DNA of 6,120 bases from Ruminobacter sp964520475 (GCA_964520475.1 CAZFNS010000033.1:1-6120); one strand, 5' to 3'. Counted from the first letter of the stretch, positions 1 to 6,065 are shown. A program made the numbers and translations. The notes: generated by a model not told the origin, from the letters alone.

Positions 1-36
1 CGGGACGCCCTCCCGGCGGAACCGGCCCGGAAACGC

Positions 37-65
37 AAAGGCCGGGGCAAAGCGCCCCGGCCTTT
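37..65. terminator. Hairpin terminator, probably bidirectional
   Basis: A perfect 12-bp inverted repeat has arms AAAGGCCGGGGC (37-48) and GCCCCGGCCTTT (54-65) with a 5-nt loop. It lies just beyond the stop of the leftward gene ending at 88. The minus-strand read-out continues with TTTGCGTTT and the plus-strand read-out with a short T-rich run, so it could stop transcription from both sides. The T tracts are short, as is common in GC-rich genomes. Positions 1-36 show no recognisable gene end. Confidence 0.75.
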
Positions 66-87
66 CTTCATGTTTCGGAACCCCGGA

Positions 88-609
88 TTATATGTAGGAC
101 CGCCCCGAGGTTACGCCGCAGAGATGATCCTTCAGTTCGGCCAGCTTCGCCTTGTCGGTTACCGGAACGTTGTTGACCTTCGCCCCGTAAACCACCATGT
201 CGAAGTCTTTCGAATAAAGAGCCGACGTCAGATCGAGTACGATCTCGGCGCTCTCGTTGTGCCCGTCGGGCATTTTCACGAGGGCCTGGACCGTCACGAT
301 GACGAGAGTGTTTACGTCATTGCCGTCTTCGTTGTCGGACATGTCCCGGGAAACGTTTTTATGGTGCAGATGATATCCCGACATTTTTTCGGAAACGACC
401 TGCCGCAGGGTTTTGTTCTGCGCCTTGCAGACCACCGTGTCGAGAAGACCGTCCGAGACGTTGCCCTGCGGGTTCTCCGGGTTGTTTATATGATGAAAAA
501 CCAGAGAGCACGACAAGGCGAAAAAGAACAGGATGAGTACTATGACTTGGATCCCTTTCGTCTTCATTTCCGGCGAAGTACCGTTGTTTTCTTCGTTTTG
601 CTGATTCAT
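88..609 (-). CDS. Small single-pass membrane-anchored protein, function unknown
   Basis: I do not recognise this 173-residue protein. It has a short hydrophilic N-terminus rich in Asn, Gln and Glu with Lys16 and Lys18, then one hydrophobic segment at about residues 20-38, then a soluble domain of about 130 residues. The pattern suggests a signal anchor with the C-terminal domain outside the cytoplasm. Residues 31-34 (ALSC) loosely fit a lipobox, but hydrophobic residues continue after the Cys, so lipidation is doubtful. The outer domain has two cysteines, Cys61 and Cys164, which might form a disulphide, and looks like mixed alpha/beta. ATG at 609 has a GAGGT Shine-Dalgarno (616-620) about 6 nt upstream; the stop is TAA at 88-90. 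The gene is visibly less GC-rich than the ATPase gene. It is probably monocistronic, with the terminator at 37-65. That it is a real gene is likely; its function is open. Confidence 0.8.
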   Translation of the reverse strand: MNQQNEENNGTSPEMKTKGIQVIVLILFFFALSCSLVFHHINNPENPQGNVSDGLLDTVVCKAQNKTLRQVVSEKMSGYHLHHKNVSRDMSDNEDGNDVNTLVIVTVQALVKMPDGHNESAEIVLDLTSALYSKDFDMVVYGAKVNNVPVTDKAKLAELKDHLCGVTSGRSYI

Positions 610-644
610 GGCGTTACCTCGTGTGGCTTGGTGGACTAATTATT

Positions 645-673
645 ATTATAAGTCATTTCCGGTTTTTTTCTAA
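645..673 (-). promoter_or_regulatory. Possible sigma70-like promoter for the gene at 609-88
   Basis: On the minus strand a perfect -10 TATAAT (650-645) sits in an AT-rich patch, about 36 bp before the start codon at 609. A weak -35 (TTAGAA, 673-668) is 17 bp upstream and matches the consensus at only three of six positions. The AT-rich island in GC-rich surroundings and the position support a promoter; the -35 is uncertain. Confidence 0.4.
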
Positions 674-858
674 TGCCGCGGCGGGCGGCCGGCGCTTCCG
701 GGGAAAACGGCCGCCGGGGGCCGGGGAACCGGGTCCCCTTCCCGCTTCCCGGACGGCGCCCCGCCGGACCGCCCGGACGGCGGCGGGCGCCGTCCGTATG
801 GGAACGCCCCCGGGCGCGTTCCCGAAAAAAATAACCCGCCGGGGCGGGCGAAATTTCT
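674..858. other. GC-rich intergenic spacer with two strong hairpins
   Basis: No gene is visible here. One hairpin has 10-bp arms GGACGGCGCC (751-760) and GGCGCCGTCC (786-795). A second has 8-bp arms GGGAACGC (800-807) and GCGTTCCC (816-823). The second is followed on the + strand by a run of A, and neither has a T tract downstream on either strand, so they are not typical intrinsic terminators. The reading frames crossing this stretch consist of low-complexity Arg, Pro, Gly and Ala and look like chance openings in GC-rich DNA. Confidence 0.6.
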
Positions 859-887
859 GAGACATCTTCGCCCGAATATTTTATAAT
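859..887 (+). promoter_or_regulatory. Likely sigma70-like promoter of the copper ATPase gene
   Basis: A perfect -10 TATAAT (882-887) is preceded, with a 17-bp spacer, by GAGACA (859-864), which keeps the GACA half of the -35 consensus. Transcription would start near 894, giving a leader of about 87 nt. The spacer is a normal 17 bp, not the 19-bp spacer of CueR/MerR-activated promoters, and I see no CueR, CopY or CsoR operator. Copper control is therefore not evident from the sequence. Confidence 0.6.
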
Positions 888-922
888 CCTATCAGCGAAA
901 GAAAATCGGGCCGGCTCGGGTA

Positions 923-949
923 CCGGGGCCGCGTACCGCGGAACCCCGG
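923..949 (+). other. Leader hairpin upstream of the ATPase start
   Basis: In the predicted 5' leader, CCGGGGCCGCG (923-933) can pair with CGCGG (937-941) and CCCCGG (944-949), with a 3-nt loop and a 2-nt bulge. GGCCGG (909-914) can also pair with CCGGCC (956-961), extending the fold to within 8 nt of the Shine-Dalgarno. It may tune translation, but no known riboswitch is recognised. Confidence 0.35.
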
Positions 950-968
950 CGGATCCCGGCCGGCTCTC

Positions 969-975
969 AGGAGGT
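969..975 (+). promoter_or_regulatory. Strong Shine-Dalgarno that fixes a TTG start
   Basis: AGGAGGT (969-975) lies 5 nt before TTG at 981. From there the frame encodes a complete HMA domain (SSYSISGMNCAAC). This strong site outweighs the weak start codon, and no upstream ATG or GTG in this frame gives a sensible extension. Confidence 0.8.
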
Positions 976-980
976 GGCAA

Positions 981-3900
981 TTGAGTTCATACAGCATTTC
1001 CGGCATGAACTGCGCGGCGTGCTCCGCCCATATCGAGCGCGCCGTCGGCAAAGTCCCGGGGGTAAATTTCTGCGAAGTCAGCCTGGTGACCAACAGCATG
1101 GAACTGCGGGGCATATACCGCGAGACCGACGTGATTGAAGCCGTGGAGAGGCTCGGCTACGGCATCGTCCGGGTGGATGACACCGGCTACGACGAATACG
1201 GGCGGAAGACGCTGCTCGAGAGCCTCGATCCGCCCCTCCGCCCGGCGCTGATCCGGTTCACCCTGTCGCTGGTTCTGACGGCCCTCTTGTTTTACGTCGC
1301 CACGGAGCATGTGGCGTTCGGCCTGCCCCTGCCCTTCCTGCCGGATAATCCCGCCATCCTCGCCGGCGTGGAGCTGCTGCTGGCCACGCTGGTCTTCATC
1401 ATCAACGGCGGGCTGATCGCCAAGGGCATACGCGGGCTGCTGACGCTCTCCCCGGGTATGGACACCCTGGTCGCCATCGGCACCCTGGCGTCGTATCTTT
1501 ACTCCCTGCCGGAAGTTTACAAGATCTGCGCCGTGACCGCCGTGGGTTTCGACAAGCTTGCCGTTTTCCTGCTGCGCAATCTGTATTTCGAGTCGGCGTC
1601 CATGCTGCTGGTCTTCATCACCTTCGGCAAGATCCTCGAAAGGCTCGCCCGCGGCAGGACCACCTCCGCCCTCAAAAGTCTCATCGCCATCACCCCCAAG
1701 TATGCCCACATGATCGTCAAAATGCCTCCCAAAGACGAAAAGGCCGACCCGGGAACCGAAAAAGACGGCGCCGACGATCAGGGGAACGCGAAAACCGAAA
1801 AAGACGGCGCCGCCGACGCTGAGACCGCGAAAGCCGAAACGCCCAAAGAAACGAAACCCGAAATCGAGGACGCCAAAGACATCCCGGGCTTACCCCCCGG
1901 AGAGTGGGGCATCCAGCAAACGCGGGCCGATAATCTCTATCCCGGCGACTATTTCGTCGTCAGGACGGGCGAAACCATTCCGGCCGACGCCGAGGTCGCC
2001 GGGGGCGCGGGCGCCGTGAACGAAGCGTGCCTGACCGGCGAATCGATTCCCCGGGACGTCGGGGAAGGCGACGCGGTGAGCGGCGCCTGCGTCCTCGTTT
2101 CGGGGCTCCTGCTCTGCCGGGCGACGCGCACCGGCTCCGCCACCACGTTCAGCCAGATCATCCTGACGGTAAAAAAGGTTCTGGCCGGCAAAGCCCCCAT
2201 CGCCAGGATAAGCGACCGGATCTCCCTGGTGTTCGTGCCCGCGGTAATCGCGATCGCGGTGGTGACTTTCCTCTTTTGGCGCTTTATGCTCGGCAATCCC
2301 ACTCCGGAAGCTCTCACCTTCGCGGTTTCCGTGCTGCTGGTCAGCTGCCCGTGCGCCCTCGGTCTGGCCACGCCCGTGGCCATAACCACCGGTTCCGGCA
2401 AAGCCCTGATGCACCGCCTGCTCTTTAAGACCGCCGCCGCGCTCGAGAACGCCGGCAAGGTTAAAAACATGGTTCTCGACAAGACCGGCACCGTCACCGC
2501 GGGGGAACCGGCCGTGGCAGGAGTCAAGGCTCTCGCCGGCGCCGGGCCGGAAGAGCTGGCGATCCTCGCCGCTTACCTCGAAAAGAACAGCAACCACCCC
2601 ATCGCGCGGGCCGTCGCCGCGCACTGCCAAGCCGATCCGGCAACTCTGGGGGACAAGGCGCGCGAAATCGCCGCGAAACTTTATCCCCGGGCCCCGGAAG
2701 AAGAAAAGCCGGCGGGTTTTTCCGAAAAAGAAGGCCGGGGCGTGGAAGCGGTCATAAACGGGCGCGCGTTTTACATCGGCAAGCCCGGTTTCGTCGTCGA
2801 AAGCGCGGGGCTCTCAGAGGACGTCGCCGCGCTCTGCGAGGAAACGGCCCGGAAAGGCGGCACGGTCCTCCTGCTCGCTTCCGAAAAGGAGGCGCTCGGG
2901 ATCTTCTCCGTCCGGGACAAGGTCAGGGAGTACGGCGCCGAGGCCGTGGTTCTCCTGTACCGGGACGGCATAAGACCGTTCATGCTGACGGGCGACAACG
3001 TTTACAGCGCCGGAGACGCCGCCGAGGCGGTCAACATCGCGGACTTCCGCGCCGGGATGCTCCCCGGGGACAAAGCCCGGGCGATCGCGGCCATTAAGGC
3101 CGGGGGCGCCACGGCCATGGTCGGCGACGGCATCAACGACGCCCTGCCGCTCGCCGAAGCCGACGTGGGGATAGCCATGGGCGCCGGTTCCGACATCGCC
3201 AAAGAGACCGGCGAGGTGGTCCTGGTGCAGAACGATCTGCTCTCCCTGGTCAGGGCGGTGCGCCTGAGCCGCGCCGTCATCCGGGTGATAAAGCAAAATC
3301 TCTTCTGGGCGCTTTGCTACAACATCGTGGGAATCCCCATGGCGGCGGGACTCTTCCTGCCCTGGGGACTGCGCCTGACCCCGATGTTCTCGGCCGTCTG
3401 CATGTGCTGCTCGAGTCTCCTGGTGGTGGGCAACTCCCTGAGACTTTACCTGGTGAACGTGTCGTCCGAGCGCCTCCTCCGCGAAGGCAGGGCCGAGCTC
3501 GCAAAGATCCGCAGGGATAAAGACGGTTACCTGCGCAAGTTCGACGCGCGGCACCCCTTCGCCGGCTGGGACGTCCCGGTCGTAAACGCCGCGCCGGCAA
3601 GCGCCCCCGCCGCCGAGGAGACAAAAGAGCCCGCTCCGGGCGCGGAAAACCCCGCCGGCGCCCCCGCCGAAGCGAAGAAGGAAGAGCCNNNNNNNNNNNN
3701 NNNNNNNNNNNNNNNNNNNNNNNNNNNNNNNNNNNNNNNNNNNNNNNNNNNNNNNNNNNNNNNNNNNNNNNNNNNNNNNNNNNNNNNNCGAAGAAGGAAG
3801 AGCCCGCTCCGGGCGCGGAAAATGCCGCCGGCGCCCCCGCCGAAACGAATAAGGAAGAGTCCGCTCCGGGCGCGGCAGACACCGCGAAGGAGCCCGCCTC

Positions 3901-4213
3901 GGACGCCGCCGCGGGCGAGGTAAAGACCGCCCGGCTCGTTATCTCCGGCATGAGCTGCGAACACTGCGAGAAACTCGTGAGTAAGATAGTAGGGTCTTTC
4001 CCGGGCGTGCTCGGGGCCTCCGCGTCTCATGCCTCCGGCTTCTGCGAGGTGAAGTACCGGGGCGAGCTCGACCTCGGCGCGATCAAAAAGGCCCTCGCCG
4101 CGGAAGATTACCGTCTTGAGGATTCGGGCGGGAACTCTTCCCCCGCCCCGGCTCCGGTTCCGCCCGCGGGCTCGGGGAAGGACCTCCCCCCGGGATCCCC
4201 TCCCGCAAACTGA
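981..4213 (+). CDS. copA: Cu+-exporting P1B-1-type ATPase (CopA-like) with N- and C-terminal HMA domains; frame interrupted by an assembly gap
   Basis: This gene encodes a membrane ATPase predicted to pump Cu+ out of the cytoplasm. The N-terminal HMA domain (about residues 1-70) has GMNCAAC with Cys11 and Cys14. Eight membrane segments fit the family. The actuator TGES is at 352-355, CPC at 456-458 in segment 6, the phosphorylated Asp500 in DKTGT, HP at 539-540, and GDGIND at 715-720. YN (780-781) in segment 7 and MCCSS (808-812) in segment 8 match the Cu+ (P1B-1) signature. Two features are unusual: an insertion of about 60 residues at 249-308 in the actuator domain, and a Pro/Ala/Glu-rich C-terminal linker leading to a second HMA domain (about 3926-4129) with GMSCEHC, then a Pro-rich tail. 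As drawn, the 100 N at 3689-3788 shift the frame to a false TAA at 3921-3923. The true frame resumes with AAG at 3791 and stops at TGA 4211-4213. If the gap is only an overlap of contig ends, the protein has 1,038 residues. No start codon lies between the gap and ATG 3950, and that ATG is inside the metal-binding loop, so the last domain is not a separate gene. Confidence 0.93.
1754..1812 (+). repeat. In-frame 39-bp tandem repeat in the actuator-domain insertion
   Basis: A 20-bp sequence beginning AACCGAAAAAGACGG occurs at 1754-1773 and again, identical, at 1793-1812. The offset is 39 bp, exactly 13 codons. It encodes TEKDGADDQGNAK (from residue 259) followed by TEKDGAADAETAK (from residue 272). 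The repeat is acidic and lysine-rich and very probably disordered. Confidence 0.85.
3630..3886 (+). repeat. 57-bp (19-residue) tandem repeat encoding the linker to the C-terminal HMA domain
   Basis: Units start at 3630 (PAPGAENPAGAPAEAKKEE), at 3687 (cut by the gap), at 3803 (PAPGAENAAGAPAETNKEE), and as a diverged copy at 3860 (SAPGAADTAKEPASDAAAG). Spacings 3630-3687 and 3803-3860 are both exactly 57 bp. The period is a multiple of three, so changes in copy number keep the frame. The encoded linker is Ala/Pro/Glu/Lys-rich and probably extended and flexible. Confidence 0.88.
3689..3788. other. Assembly gap of 100 N inside the tandem repeat
   Basis: The run is exactly 100 N, a usual placeholder for unknown length. 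The last 16 bases before it (3673-3688) are identical to the first 16 after it (3789-3804). To keep the ATPase frame the true length must be 2 modulo 3; 100 is 1 modulo 3, while an overlap of 16 (minus 16) fits. The true content is thus either nothing (overlapping contig ends) or whole 57-bp units. Confidence 0.9.
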
Positions 4214-4226
4214 CCTCCGTAAACGC

Positions 4227-4257
4227 AAAACCGGGAGAAGAAACTTCTCCCGGTTTT
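4227..4257. terminator. Bidirectional intrinsic terminator between convergent genes
   Basis: A perfect 14-bp inverted repeat has arms AAAACCGGGAGAAG (4227-4240) and CTTCTCCCGGTTTT (4244-4257) with an AAA loop. It lies 13 bp after the ATPase stop and about 40 bp beyond the stop of the leftward gene ending at 4298. T-rich tails follow on both strands (TTTTCATTTT rightward, TTTTGCGTTT leftward), so it can serve both converging transcripts. Confidence 0.9.
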
Positions 4258-4297
4258 CATTTTCGTGTTTTCGGGCGGCGCCGTTCCGCCGCTCTTC

Positions 4298-4597
4298 TTA
4301 CGCCTCGCTCTTCGGGATATCCAGCACGAAAAGCTCGATCATCTCGTTGAGGCACGGAACCATGTTGTCGGTGTTCGCGTCCAGCTTCACGTCGCCGGGC
4401 CGGACGGCAATCTTGCAGTATTCCTTGATCTTCGGCATATTGCCGAGGAAATCGGCGCACGCCGCCGGGGACATCGCACCTTTGCTTGTGACGTAAAAAC
4501 TTACGGCCTGCCTGAGCCCGACGCGCGGTATCGCCACGATGATTCTTACGGAGAACAGCCCGTTCGTCGATTCGATGAAACAGCTTACCCTGCCCAC
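4298..4597 (-). CDS. Small protein of unknown function, start uncertain
   Basis: I do not recognise the family. From GTG at 4597 the product has 99 residues. It alternates short beta-like stretches (FSVRIIVAIP, QAVSFYV) with helices (AACADFLGNM, VPCLNEMIELFVL), a small soluble alpha/beta protein; a YbjN-like or secretion-chaperone-like fold is only a guess. No Shine-Dalgarno precedes 4597. The frame stays open upstream to TGA at 4684-4682, the stop of the hydrolase gene, and those 28 codons (including QFWLANLQSARLKN) look protein-like but contain no ATG, GTG or TTG. A well-spaced AGGAG plus GTG at 4661-4659 is in another frame, which stops at 4619. The true N-terminus may therefore be damaged, wrongly sequenced, non-canonical, or reached by readthrough. 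It is probably co-transcribed with the hydrolase gene. Confidence 0.6.
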   Translation of the reverse strand: MGRVSCFIESTNGLFSVRIIVAIPRVGLRQAVSFYVTSKGAMSPAACADFLGNMPKIKEYCKIAVRPGDVKLDANTDNMVPCLNEMIELFVLDIPKSEA

Positions 4598-4681
4598 TTC
4601 CGGGAATTTGCAGTTCTTAAGGCGCGCGGACTGCAGATTGGCCAGCCAGAACTGCTTGCACTTGAACTCCTGTTCTGAGGA

Positions 4682-5617
4682 TCAGCGTTTCTGACCGTTG
4701 CTCAGGATAAAGTTGAAATCCGCGGGGTCGGTCGTGCGCTCGCGCAGGCAGCCGGCGAGCATCGCGGCTTCGGTGGGATCGATCAGCAGATCGTGGGGCA
4801 AGGGATAATTTCCCGGCGCCAGGATGAAAATGAAGTTTTGCAGCACCACCACGGGCGGGACTTCCTCGGTTTCCTTGTAGCTTACGCCGTACAGGGAATC
4901 GAACAGCGGCTTCACCTGACGATCGAAATCCCCCTTGGACTTTATCGAGCAGAAAATCATAAATCTCGACTCGAAGTTCCGGGCGAGGCGGCGGGTTATG
5001 TCGTTCCTGCCGAACGGGTCCTCGGCGTCGGGATCCAAGCCCAGGGTCTCGGCGACCCGCCCGAATTCCGACCACCGCGGCGGGATCAGCTGCGGGTTCA
5101 TGGCGAAGCACAGCGAGCCTTTCATCAGGTCGCAAAGGAACAGGGCCGCGTATCCGCCCGCCGAGCTGCCCAGGAACAGGACGTCTTTAGTTTCCGCCCC
5201 CTGCGCCCTGCGGAAGGCGTCTATGGCCTCGCACAGCTCTTTGAGGCAGCACACGTCCCTGTCGCCGTAGTACCAGGCCGTGATCAGGTTAGGATGCAGC
5301 TTGTACATCGGATCTTCGACGCACAGCATGTCGCAGTCCGGAAAGACCCGGTGCCAGGACCAGCGGTGGAAAAGCACCGGCACGTCTTCGGGGCGGGATT
5401 TTTCCCGGCGGCCGCCGGCGGACAGGGACACGACGATCTTTTTCGGGCCCGGCCCGGAGTTCCGGCGGGCGGGAATGAACAGGCCTTCAAAGGAAAAATG
5501 TTCGGTTTTTACGGTCAGCAGTTCTTTGGCGGTGTGCGGAGCGCCTTTGGCCAGTTCCCCGGCGTCCGCGGTCACCGTCCGGGCTTCGCGGATAAAATCA
5601 TCCCAGTCCTTCGACAT
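4682..5617 (-). CDS. Alpha/beta-hydrolase-like protein (GSSAGG nucleophile elbow)
   Basis: The 311-residue protein starts at ATG 5617 with a good Shine-Dalgarno; a frame open to 5704 would add an Arg/Pro-rich stretch with no ribosome site, so the shorter start is preferred. The strand KDVLFL is followed by GSSAGGYAALFL (150-161), a classic G-x-S-x-G elbow with Ser152 as likely nucleophile, and then by MNPQL. Asp230, after the strand FMIFCSI, and His275, in NYPLPHDLL, are plausible triad partners. There is no signal peptide or membrane segment, so it is probably cytoplasmic. The length suits a single hydrolase domain. Similar GSSAGG proteins occur near polysaccharide or glycan genes, but nothing nearby supports that here, and the substrate is unknown. 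The stop is TGA at 4684-4682, directly followed in the same frame by the next ORF. No clear -35/-10 pair is visible upstream; the 18-bp element at 5707-5724 lies about 90 bp before the start. Confidence 0.85.
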   Translation of the reverse strand: MSKDWDDFIREARTVTADAGELAKGAPHTAKELLTVKTEHFSFEGLFIPARRNSGPGPKKIVVSLSAGGRREKSRPEDVPVLFHRWSWHRVFPDCDMLCVEDPMYKLHPNLITAWYYGDRDVCCLKELCEAIDAFRRAQGAETKDVLFLGSSAGGYAALFLCDLMKGSLCFAMNPQLIPPRWSEFGRVAETLGLDPDAEDPFGRNDITRRLARNFESRFMIFCSIKSKGDFDRQVKPLFDSLYGVSYKETEEVPPVVVLQNFIFILAPGNYPLPHDLLIDPTEAAMLAGCLRERTTDPADFNFILSNGQKR

Positions 5618-5623
5618 CGGAGT

Positions 5624-5628
5624 CTCCT
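5624..5628 (-). promoter_or_regulatory. Shine-Dalgarno fixing the hydrolase start at 5617
   Basis: Minus-strand AGGAG (5628-5624) lies 6 nt before ATG at 5617-5615. The alternative upstream start near 5704 has no comparable site, so 5617 is taken as the true start. Confidence 0.8.
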
Positions 5629-5640
5629 GTCTCTTCTTCC

Positions 5641-5666
5641 GTTTTCCGAACCCGGAACCGCGCGGA
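5641..5666 (+). repeat. 26-bp direct repeat, left copy (hairpin-forming)
   Basis: This copy matches 5975-6000 at 25 of 26 positions. Inside it TTCCG (5644-5648) and CGGAA (5653-5657) form a small hairpin, and the only mismatch (5649) falls in its loop. It lies just upstream of the hydrolase Shine-Dalgarno, so it would be in that gene's 5' leader on the minus strand. Confidence 0.8.
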
Positions 5667-5706
5667 GGCGACGCGGGGCGCCGCGTTCCCCGGGACGGGC
5701 TCAAAC

Positions 5707-5724
5707 AAATAAACGTTACTTATC
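5707..5724 (+). repeat. 18-bp inverted repeat, left arm; possible regulator site
   Basis: AAATAAACGTTACTTATC is the exact reverse complement of 6034-6051. It is an AT-rich island in GC-rich DNA, about 90-107 bp upstream of the hydrolase start. The central AACGTT recalls LacI-family operators, but that is inference only. Confidence 0.75.
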
Positions 5725-5872
5725 GGGTAAGGCGGGGACGGGCAAAGGCGGAAGGATCGGGACGAAAGGTTCTTTCTCCCGGGGAGCGCGGAAGCGTGAA
5801 CCGGCTGTGTTTCGAACCCTTTCGGGGCCCCGGCGGCGGAGCGGAAGGGAAAGATTTCCGCGAACAGGCAAC
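5725..5872. other. Intergenic stretch with no visible gene
   Basis: I see no supported gene or RNA here. A tRNA T-loop-like string (TTCGAA near 5812) lacks the flanking 5-bp stem. The leftward frame from TTG 5909, whose product begins MGFYTLFLFGL, has no Shine-Dalgarno and runs into the hydrolase start region, so it is not called. Confidence 0.5.
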
Positions 5873-5902
5873 TTGACAGGCCGAAAAGAAAAAGTGTATA
5901 AA
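5873..5902 (+). promoter_or_regulatory. Strong sigma70-like promoter pointing right
   Basis: A perfect -35 TTGACA (5873-5878) is followed after 18 bp by TATAAA (5897-5902). This is the best promoter in the window. Transcription would start near 5909. No open frame with a ribosome site follows before 6120, so it drives either an untranslated RNA or a gene beyond the edge. Confidence 0.7.
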
Positions 5903-5974
5903 AACCCAAACGCGAGTTCGGGGAGACGGGCCGGCCGGTTTGCCGGGGCTTATCGCGCGAGTGCGGGGACGGAG

Positions 5975-6000
5975 GTTTTCCGGACCCGGAACCGCGCGGA
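5975..6000 (+). repeat. 26-bp direct repeat, right copy (hairpin-forming)
   Basis: Same orientation as the copy at 5641-5666, with one difference (G at 5983) in the loop of the shared hairpin. It is 33 nt before the right arm of the 18-bp inverted repeat; the left copy is 40 nt before its arm. The two elements therefore recur as a pair. Confidence 0.8.
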
Positions 6001-6033
6001 TCCGAGTCGCGACTCGCGTCGTAAAAAATTCAT

Positions 6034-6054
6034 GATAAGTAACGTTTATTTATC
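6034..6054. repeat. Right arm of the 18-bp inverted repeat within an imperfect palindrome
   Basis: Positions 6034-6051 are the exact reverse complement of 5707-5724. Extended to 6054, the 21-bp sequence is an imperfect palindrome (16 of 21 positions symmetric). ATGATAA (6032-6038) and TTATCAT (6050-6056) give 7-bp outer arms, flanked by A6 on the left and T6 on the right. It could be an operator or a weak AT-rich terminator. Confidence 0.7.
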
Positions 6055-6065
6055 ATTTTTTCGCC

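Larger units (their letters stand above)
5909..6061 (+). ncRNA. Possible structured non-coding RNA or long leader
   Basis: Downstream of the promoter, ACGCGAGTT (5910-5918) can pair with GACTCGCGT (6011-6019) over 9 bp with one G-U pair, closing a domain of about 110 nt that begins at the predicted start site. Inside it, TTCCG (5978-5982) and CGGAA (5987-5991) form a hairpin. The transcript could end at an AT-rich palindrome (6032-6056) running into six T (6056-6061). A competing 14-bp palindrome lies at 6003-6016. No known RNA family is recognised, and a long 5' leader is an equal alternative. Confidence 0.25.

Noticed and set aside
800..823. Hairpin as an intrinsic terminator
   Set aside because: It is followed by A on the + strand and has no T run on the minus-strand exit side.
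636..980. Leftward and rightward open frames across the spacer between 621 and 980
   Set aside because: They consist of low-complexity Arg, Pro, Gly and Ala from GC-rich DNA, lack ribosome sites, and overlap promoter signals.
1890..3554. Long minus-strand frames opposite the ATPase gene
   Set aside because: They are antisense shadows of a GC-rich coding region. The + strand carries every P-type ATPase motif in order.
3789..3923. The Arg/Pro-rich C-terminus obtained by reading straight through 100 N
   Set aside because: It is the wrong frame after a placeholder gap. The 57-bp repeat on the other side gives the true frame.
3950..4213. A separate small CopZ-like gene starting at ATG 3950
   Set aside because: The ATG lies inside the GMSCEHC metal-binding loop, so the protein would lack its first beta strand. 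The frame is open upstream to the gap with no start codon, and there is no Shine-Dalgarno. It is the end of the ATPase.
5795..5830. Possible tRNA T-arm around TTCGAA
   Set aside because: No matching 5-bp stem flanks it, and no acceptor or anticodon arm can be drawn on either strand.
5598..5909. Leftward 103-residue frame with a signal-peptide-like N-terminus
   Set aside because: It has a TTG start without a Shine-Dalgarno, overlaps the hydrolase start and the 18-bp element, and loses protein-like character after the first 20 residues.
5641..6051. CRISPR array or phage attachment sites from the paired repeats
   Set aside because: There are only two copies, no regular spacers, no integrase or Cas gene, and the two repeat types differ in relative orientation.
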